49,262 bases of DNA from the NCBI RefSeq assembly GCF_000003815.2, contig NW_023365775.1, positions 143,001 to 192,262 of the forward strand. The letters are read 5' to 3'. Source of the DNA: Branchiostoma floridae. Taxonomy: Eukaryota; Chordata; Leptocardii; Amphioxiformes; Branchiostomatidae. Made by a program: the position numbers and the translations under genes. The notes below the pieces were generated by a model. That model was not told the DNA's origin, made no database searches, and saw only the letters and a program-made list of their open reading frames with translations. Shown piece by piece: positions 12,768 to 49,262 of the stretch (position 1 is its first letter; each line of letters begins with the position of its first letter).

Positions 12768-13440
12768 TATCGCGTTTTACCAGTAGATACAAATCAATTC
12801 TTCTCACTAAGAAATATATGCCATAGAAGGGCCCCGGTGTTAAAACCTTTGCTTACTAGTAGACACAAATCTATTAAACATTAAACACTGATTTATTCTT
12901 CGTATCAGTAAATTATTGTGAAAAGGAATGCTATCTCATTTTTCCATAAATGTATTCCTCCCACAACTAAATTCAATACATAATAGGGTGTTTTTTTCAT
13001 ATGTATCTAGTAGACACAAATTCATTCCTCTTACTACAAAACGAATGTTATACGGAGGTTCTATCACATTTTTTTTACTTGTAGACAATTTTTTCCCCTC
13101 CTACTAGTGAATAAATGAAAAGGGATTATTTTTTACAACTAAACATTGATTTATTCTACTTTGTGTTGAAATGAGGTAATAACGGGTTGCCATCACATTT
13201 TTTTACTAGTAGACAGAAAATTAAATCCTCTTATTAGTAAATAATAATGCATTTCTTATATTAGTGATAGAGGGGTGCTAATACTCTTTTTTACAAGTTG
13301 ACCACATAATTTTTTAATGAGTTAATGAGATAGAGGGGCGTTATCACAATTTTTACTCGTAGACACCTGTTCACGCGTCTATCTAGTACGGAATGTGTAA
13401 TAGAGCTGTGCTATCCACTAGTAGATAAATGTATTTCTCT
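12768..13440. repeat. Degenerate tandem satellite, unit about 100 bp
   Basis: Recurring blocks CTAGTAGACACAAAT, TTCCTCTTACTAGTAAAT and GCTATCACATTTTTTTAC occur in the same order six or more times with heavy drift. Confidence 0.55.
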
Positions 13441-16400
13441 TACATGTGAATTAATATGGTAAACAAGTGATATACATTTTTCACGAATAGCATTAATGTT
13501 TTATTTATAAAGTAATGCGGTTACTTTTACACTTATATTTTTTGTGTGTGTGTGTGTGGGGGGGGGTAAGTTTGGAGCCAGTATACAGATATGACATTCA
13601 TCTGTATAAGATGTTAGATTGAAACGTCTTATGAAAAAAATCTATCATTTCATCTAATATGAAATGTAAACAAAGGCAAGATACAGCTCAACACGTTGCT
13701 TGTAGTCAATTTTTTTACAGAAGACTCACCAGATCGTATGGTTATCCCCGTAGACTTATAGTTCAACGTCTTCGATGTCTTCCTAGGCATTTAGATTTCC
13801 ACTCGACGATCGTAGAACTCAGTTATGACGTCTGGTGTCTGGGGTGCTCAGGGAATTCTTTGTTCTCAGGCGGCACCCTCCCACTCTTGCCAACACTGAC
13901 AACTTGCAAGATCTGGTTATTTACAACACAAACCATTCAAGTTTCGTAGTTAAAGTGTATCGGTATAGTTCGTCTTAAACCCTGTACGTAGATTTAGATC
14001 TCATGGATCTGCAAATGACTAGNNNNNNNNNNNNNNNNNNNNNNNNNNNNNNNNNNNNNNNNNNNNNNNNNNNNNNNNNNNNNNNNNNNNNNNNNNNNNN
14101 NNNNNNNNNNNNNNNNNNNNNNTTCTTCAAGCCTCCTCGCTATTATTCAAAAATACGAACCACTTTTACTAAGTAAATTACATTTTCTACATACTTCCCC
14201 ATACTTTTTATGTTTTTTCCGAAGTAAAATTCATGCAGAGAAAATGTCTCAAATACGGTCCAGTTACTTTCGTTCAAAACCCATCGCCAATTTCTTTTGT
14301 CACATCTTCGTAGTATTTCTGGGACTTTGGTGTGGACATTTTGAATCACAGCTAGGTATACGCAACCATTGTTTTGTTTGAAAAAAAAATGCATTATCAA
14401 AACTATGACCAGGTTCAAATAACACTGACAACCGATATCTGAGACCATGACAACTACTTTATTCCATATGCTTGGAACTTCAGAAGTTTCCATATTTCAT
14501 CACAAGACATAAAACGGTTATATCTTGACAATCTTCATCTTACGACACAGAATCTAACATGCAATACTCCATTTAACAAAAAAACAAAGGTACTGAACTA
14601 CATATCCAATGCCAAGTTATTCTTGATGGTATTTTCCACTACAGATAATGTGAACAGAAAGACCTTACAAACATCGATTGTACTCATATCATTCCTCCTC
14701 AAACCAAATCATGTCTGTATATATTATATAAATCTTAATGTAGTCTTCGACGGAAACATGATGCACGGTAAGTTGTTGGTAAAATTAAAAAATGAATTAC
14801 GTCACATTATAAACTGTGTCCTGTATAATCAGTCATGGTACGTCATCCCTCATAATGTGCCAGTCGAAACTCAGCATAATTATGAAAGTCGACGCTGTCT
14901 CTTTCACCATTTGCTGCAGATACCAGATGACCAGATGTTTACGTTCTATAGACACACCAACAAAACATGAAAATTTTAAGCTGATAAATCGTGAAGTTTT
15001 GGAAATTCTTGACAAAAATATGATGAAGTCATGTTGATTGTAGTACAACCACTTTATTATGAGATTCCTGCGGCTTTGTTTATAGGTTTCTTCATTACTC
15101 ATTTCTTATTGATAAACAAAATGTTTTGTTGGCGTGTCGTAACCTTGTTCAAATAGAACCGTCATTTCAATGTGACTATACACTTCTTCGGGTTCTAGAC
15201 TGTGGGGTTCATAATGGACTAGTTGGACTACCGTTTCATCTCACTGGCTAATGCAATTGAAAGAGATGAAATCAGTTCAAGCACTTTTGATTCCTCCAAT
15301 TTCCTGAACTTTACACGCGGATGACTGTATCATTTTCATACTTTCTGAAATCATCAATGGAATGCAATATGTTTCCTTTCCTTAGTTTTCCATTTATGAA
15401 CCGAACAGTTTATCAATTTCCTCTGTAATATGCAGACCGTTTCACCACAAAATATTTAAACAAAATATGAATGTTGAAATAAAATGCCTAATATAACGTA
15501 GCTTCTGAAGCAAAATAGAATAAGAGGAGAAAATGCTTGATATGATGATAGAAATAGTTCTATATTAATTGTAAATAAGGTGCAGGAACAAATGTACCGT
15601 AATAAAATGCAAACTAAAAATATGTAACGTAGTGGACCTATTATCGTTCTTTTTAGGTCCACATGTCCAGACGTATTACGCAAAAGCCAATTATCATATT
15701 GAGCGTTTTGGGTACTATACTTCGTAATGACTAGGTAGCAGATGTCGTTAGTTACCTTGTTTGTCGCTAAATGGTTTTTTCTAACTTGCACAAAAGCTAA
15801 AACCCTTATATTTCAAGGGGGTAATCTGAAATTATAATGATCTGAGGTTTAAAACTCATACTAGTGTTAGGAAGGCTTTGATCTCCTATTGAGTCAAACA
15901 AACTTCGCTTCTTTACTACTACGTATTTGTTATAGACTACTTTAAACAGCTTGTGAACAATTTGTTTTCTTGTTATTCCGGCAGACAGCATTGGGAGGAA
16001 AAAATACATATTGGACGATAATAAGTTTCTTATAACTATTCTTGTCATCATGCACTGCACACCAGTAAGATATAATTTGGTTAAATATATTCTCTACCCG
16101 CTATTTATTACTGTTTAAAATTGAGACCCTAAATTACTATTGGTTGGATGACTAGGATTAGAAGGTTAATCCATGACCCCATGGTGACTAGTATAAGGTA
16201 TATGTAAGGTAAAGAAAAATGAGGCAAGCTAGGATAATAAGGGAATGTAATGTATGGTTAGGTATAGCAAAGTAATGTAAGATGAGGTTAAATTGGCAAG
16301 GTAAGATATTATCAGGCATTAGTCAATGACTTTCTTCAACATATTTAAATTTATGGAGAGCATCATGATATCTGGTTAAACCATACATTATCTAACTTCT

Positions 16401-16483
16401 AACAGAAGCGGTATTGCAAATCCGTTCGTATGAAGAGACTGAAGCGCCTGACAAAATAGAACGCTAGAAGGAGGAAATCTTAC
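13441..16483. other. No supported gene; (GT)n/(G)n at 13541-13566 and one gap
   Basis: AT-rich. Frames at 14143-14493 and 14623-14970 lack recognisable domains. Downstream tail exons of the membrane-protein gene could be hidden here but could not be identified. Confidence 0.4.
14023..14122. other. Assembly gap (100 N)
   Basis: A run of exactly 100 N, so its true length is probably unknown. Confidence 0.99.
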
Positions 16484-16603
16484 GTTGGGATCAAGTGAAT
16501 AGTTAGGCAGAATAGTTTCATCGGGTTCGTGAATAACTGCATAATAAACCTCTTTGTTTATAGCTACATCTTCGTCAAGGGACAATGTTTCATTAATAAC
16601 GAC
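16484..16603 (-). CDS. Candidate cytoplasmic-tail exon with ITIM-like VYYAVI
   Basis: A 120-bp open exon of 40 codons, phase 0/0, between acceptor GACAG (16604-16605) and donor GTAAGA (16482-16483). It is acidic and contains NKEVYYAVI, matching the ITIM consensus (I/V/L)xYxx(L/V/I), and a second tyrosine in LPNYSLD. It lies about 0.9 kb downstream of the transmembrane exon on the same strand. The transmembrane exon ends in phase 1 and this starts in phase 0, so an unseen exon would be needed, or it is not part of this gene. Confidence 0.35.
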
Positions 16604-17432
16604 CTGTCATCTTCTTTAGGACAAACATGAATGGTTCCTTAGGGCAAACGTGAATGTTTAACTTTGCACAGCAGTTAGGTGGCATTGCCAACAATGCAGG
16701 CCCATCCAAAAAGTGCATCTATACCAAATGCATAGATATTGCAACAGTTGATGAAGACAAGTATAGTGACTGTTTTTAATTAGTGTTAAACGATGGCTTT
16801 ATATATGACAGTATTTGCATTGGGACTGCATTGGTAGCAATGACATCTAGCTGCAGTCCAAAGTGAACCAGTCATTTTTGCTCTGAGGTAGATGACAGAT
16901 GGTCATCGAAAAATCGACTCTTGTGTTTGTGAACTAGAACTGTTATCGAATTGTACATTATCTGTTTTAAAATCCCCATTCTAATAGAAAGACAATCAAC
17001 TTATTTTTTTCAGCAGGGGAGGTCTTCTCCAAGCTGCTCAGTTGTCCAATCCTTACAGAGAATAGAAAACATGTAATAAGTGAATGATGCCGTACTTCAA
17101 TGACAATGCACAATATTCTAAAGTCACAGATGAAATCAGAACACTAAGCTCCTTCATTTATCTTTCACCTGTTACAAAGAAGTTCACATGGCATTATTAC
17201 ACGACTTGCCACGTATCGAGACGCTCATTAGGTTTTCTTAAAACCAGCAAATGGAATGAATTATTGTCTACTTGATAATATGGTTGTAAGGTGAAGACTC
17301 GGTTCCTAGTTTCATCGGTTGAGATACTTTAAATGTCTGAAGCAGAAAAAAATCAATCAAAGCTGTAGACATAGAATCAAGGACATTCTGCGATATTATA
17401 TCTAATGAAACACTTTGGTCACTTATACGTAC

Positions 17433-46421
<28,989 letters not shown>

Positions 46422-46559
46422 CTTTTGGGTTGTTCACGTGTTAATCGGATGATTTGAAGATTGTACATCATATATAGAGGGAGAGAGAGATACTAGGTAT
46501 GAACGGATGGCTCAACACACACAATACCAATACGATTTACCTTAAACACAATTGGCGAG

Positions 46560-46630
46560 TAATAGTTGTTTTGATTTTGGCGCTCTCACTTCCAAGTCCA
46601 GGGTCCGATTCCCGGTGTTAAACAACTAAA
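46560..46630 (+). repeat. Possible tRNA-like SINE fragment
   Basis: CTTCCAAG (anticodon-loop-like) and GGGTCCGATTCCCGG (B-box and T-arm-like), enclosed by TAGTTGTTT/AAACAACTA. The A box is poor, so this is weak. Confidence 0.3.
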
Positions 46631-46795
46631 ACACAAAAGGGAAAGTAGTACAACCTGCTGGCACCCTGTTTTCCAACCGAGCCCGTCAGCATACCAACCC
46701 AACGTCATAACGTCATAAGAAAAGTTCAGGACCAGCTAGACTGGTCAGCTAGTGGCACTTGGATACCACTGTTACAAACCGAACGATAGTTTATT

Positions 46796-47867
46796 GCCTT
46801 TGCCAGAATGGCAATGTTATGTTTTAGGCTTGTACGTCTGTCGTCTGTGAACAGTATAACTCGATAAGCCTTCGATGGATCCTGAGGATATTTGGTAAGC
46901 GGGTAGGGGTCGGGAAAGCGAAGGTCAAGCCATTGGGACCGAGATTAACTGCTGAGAGTTTGGACCCCCTTCGAGGCTCTTTTAGAACTACAGGCGCTGG
47001 TTGCCTTTCAAACTTCAGACGATAATAACTCGAGAACGTGTTGATAGATTTTAGCATGTAGATAGAATGAGTGATGGCTTACATAATGGGATACTTATCA
47101 TGCAAATCAACAGCTAATTTGCATAAATAATGGGAAAAGTTTATAAATCCACTGCATTTCATGGTAGGACTTTCAAACATGTCACATGTAGCTGGAACGG
47201 AGACAAATGTCGATAAATATCAATTATGCAAACGACGACCTCATTTACATAATTAATTTGAAATTATGAATTTGTTGACGGATTGTCAAGTTATTTGGTA
47301 TGAAGAAAGCCAAAGTGAAGACCAACATAATGAAATACTAATTATGTAAAACAGCAGCTAATTTGCATAATTAATGAGGGAAGTTAATAAATCCTCTGCA
47401 TTCCCTAAAAGGACATTTAAACATGTCACATGTGTGGCTGAGAAAGAGAGAATTGTCACTAGATATTAATTTTGCAAATATTAATTATGCAAATGATGTC
47501 ATAATTTGCATAATTAATGGAATAATATGAACGTGTTGAAGATTCGCCAAGATGTTTGGTACATAGATATCCTAACTGTAAACTTACATAATGGATACTA
47601 ATTATGCAAATTAACAGCTAGTTTGCATAATTAATGATGAAAGTTTATAAATCTTCTGCACCCCATGCTGGGACTTTCAAGGTTGTCACATATGTAACTG
47701 AGAAGCGGGCAGAGAGTAAGAGGTGCATGTTTGGGTCCCCTAACGTCTTTTTGAACTGCAGGAGCCGGTTTAGTTTCAGACTTTGAAGGAGAATAAGTCA
47801 AGAACATGAAACGATCATCATGGTTTTTGGTATGATGATAGCTTAAGTAATGCTTCATACAATTTGG
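46796..47867 (+). mobile_element. ACCTTTGCCA-ended element, copy 3, 3' end missing
   Basis: Starts GCCTTTGCCAGAATGGCAA and follows copy 2 through four TTTGCATAATTAAT units. It breaks off near TTTGGTATTA at 47867, where unrelated sequence begins. Confidence 0.65.
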
Positions 47868-48384
47868 TATTATTCATGTCAGCGTTCTCCCGCCAGGCAT
47901 ACGTCTTTACGTCTTTGGACGCATTTTTTTCTGGAAAGACGCACTCGGCTCGGCTGAATGCGCCCATAAAAAAATCTGAAAGAAAGGCTGACCTGTACCA
48001 CCAGTGTACAAAATGTATCTGGAATCTTTCAAAAAATCTGTCTTTATAAGAAGGAATCCTACCTTTACAATTTATACTTCAAATTCTTCACTTTCCGGTC
48101 ATCCCAGTAGTCTGGGCATGGGGCGGAGCGCGGCACGTTTTACAACTAGCGGACCGATGTACGACACACCCAGCCACGCGCCAGTCTGAGCTGTTCGTTG
48201 CGCAATGTAATTTCTTGTAGTCCGTCAAATACATCTGACAGTCAGCATTCTTTAACACTTTGACAACCACGATAGCGGCCATTAACGGTTACACACAAAA
48301 TTGCCATCGGACAGAATCGCATCTTCTCCCGGTAACTTTACAACTTCTGTCCAGTCCAACACATTTTCAGTAGTCCCAAACCAT
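47868..48384. other. Sequence between the truncated element and the piggyBac gene
   Basis: Could hold the 3' end of the piggyBac element, but no TTAACCCT terminus is visible. A minus frame at 48088-48282 (MAAIVVVKVLKN start) has no recognised motif. Confidence 0.35.
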
Positions 48385-49262
48385 CTATGCATCGCCTCGC
48401 ATGTCCTGTAAGTGCTCACGCCAACACTCAGGGCGAATACTGACGTGGCATACGGACACGTTGCACACCTCGCATTTGTAGACAGTCTCGTACGGTCTAG
48501 GTCGTTTCGCCCCCGTCATTCTACGGCCAGCTCTTGCGCAGTAGCGACAGACTTTAGAGGGTTTCCCTTGGCTAACCTGCCGGTGGTTGCCGATAACTAC
48601 TGGAAGGGACTCGTTCGCAGTGGGTGCTCGGTGCCTAGCGGAGAAATTACCGACTAGCTGTCGCACCAACGCCCGTCGAAAACTCAGCTGGGCAATCCTA
48701 TATGCTGGGAGATCTGGCTCTCTGCCAGTAGTGTATATCTTCCAGTTCAAGTAGGCGTTCACCACAGCTTTGTTAATGGCGTACCAGAAAATCTGTCTGT
48801 GCCATTTTTTCGAAGGCCGCCCGAATTCGTACCCAGCCCGGAGCTGATCGGCTGTGTCCACCGCCTTGTAGTGGCTATTATACATGCCCATCGCTGCAGG
48901 ACATGGCACCTCTTGTTGGATAGCACCACTGGGACCCTTGCATCGCCTGTTGGCTAGTACGTCGGGAGCACTGACGCTAGTTGCCGTCGAAAGCACTATG
49001 ACTGACTTGGTGTCTTGCCATTTCACAACCGTTACCGGCCCGTCGTGGTACCGGACAGAAGTGCCTCTCGGTACACTCTTAGGATAGGCGTCTGGGAACT
49101 TCAGCAAAGGCGGCCTGCCTGGCCCAACTTTGCGTGGAACTGGATGCCCTTCCTTCGGTAGGCCTGAGGCGTTTCTTCTCACCGTCCCCACAATGTAAGT
49201 GTCTCTGGTGAAAAGGTAATCTGCCAGTTGGACTCCTGTGTAGTAGGAGTCGCAATAGACGG
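48385..49262 (-). CDS. piggyBac-type transposase (DDE_Tnp_1_7), C-terminal part
   Basis: The frame is open to the window edge, so the N-terminus is outside. It reads CDSYYTGVQLADYL (contains the second catalytic Asp of the DDD triad), VGTVRRN, GPVTVVKWQDTKSVIVLST, MGMYNSHYKAVDTADQL (third catalytic Asp) and KKWHRQIFWYAINKAVVNAY. It ends with a cysteine-rich domain (CRYCARAG, then CEVCNVSVCH and CW) like the one that binds the terminal repeats in piggyBac. About 292 codons are visible without a stop or frameshift. It may be active or domesticated; no TTAACCCT end is seen within 500 bp downstream. Confidence 0.93.
   Translation of the reverse strand, partial: VYCDSYYTGVQLADYLFTRDTYIVGTVRRNASGLPKEGHPVPRKVGPGRPPLLKFPDAYPKSVPRGTSVRYHDGPVTVVKWQDTKSVIVLSTATSVSAPDVLANRRCKGPSGAIQQEVPCPAAMGMYNSHYKAVDTADQLRAGYEFGRPSKKWHRQIFWYAINKAVVNAYLNWKIYTTGREPDLPAYRIAQLSFRRALVRQLVGNFSARHRAPTANESLPVVIGNHRQVSQGKPSKVCRYCARAGRRMTGAKRPRPYETVYKCEVCNVSVCHVSIRPECWREHLQDMRGDA

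Noticed and set aside
14143-14493. 116-codon minus frame containing VYLAVI
   Set aside because: No domain or convincing splice sites, AT-rich, next to a gap. The similarity to VYYAVI is only six residues.
46560-46630. Functional tRNA gene
   Set aside because: The T-arm-like part is fair, but the D arm and A box do not fit and the stem lengths are wrong.

Overview
The window looks like intron-rich deuterostome DNA, most likely a lancelet (Branchiostoma-type) scaffold. This is inferred from long introns, extracellular multidomain coding exons, several DNA-transposon and LINE families, a tRNA-derived SINE, and many satellites and foldbacks. It contains two 100-base assembly gaps (14023-14122 and 29163-29262). 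No species assignment can be proved from sequence alone.

The main host locus is one minus-strand gene running from about 46.4 kb down to about 17.4 kb. Its 5' exons lie outside the exons I can recognise. I reconstructed 16 exons whose splice sites and phases agree at every junction, giving about 885 codons. In protein order they encode: the C-terminal half of a C-type lectin domain (46247-46421); a module I do not recognise, here called module M, copy A (four exons, 45062 to 40963); a VWD domain (38681 to 23550); a C8 domain with a furin-like site just before it (22927-23252); a TIL domain (22160-22356); a VWC-like exon (21212-21362); module M copy B (four exons, 20637 to 17716); and a transmembrane exon (17433-17579). 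The protein is probably a type I membrane protein of the zonadhesin/FCGBP/tectorin-like VWD group, with a lectin head and two M modules flanking the VWD-C8-TIL unit. A possible tyrosine-containing cytoplasmic exon lies at 16484-16603 but could not be connected in phase.

The gene is broken in this haplotype. A 5'-truncated CR1-like LINE (18425-19880) sits inside the second exon of module M copy B. Removing it restores a perfect in-frame 176-bp exon.

The 14.4-kb intron between the two VWD exons (24044-38442) is full of mobile DNA: a TTAA-bounded element (26281-27229), a CCAAT/TATA-containing foldback (24447-24678), a LINE tail fragment (30649-31344), minisatellites (31.4-32.6 kb), and a giant inverted repeat with 1.6-kb arms (33280-37307). 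An outer pair of inverted 0.3-kb repeats lies at 28856 and 38012. An RTE-like LINE with target-site duplication lies in the next intron (38983-40801).

The first 16 kb holds no gene I can support. It contains a second TTAA-bounded element (371-1357), a C-rich-ended element (2521-3630), a TTTGCCA-ended element repeated at 42 kb and 47 kb, several hairpins, and a degenerate satellite. The right edge holds a partial piggyBac transposase (48385-49262, minus), so both piggyBac-type protein and piggyBac-like TTAA elements occur in the same window.
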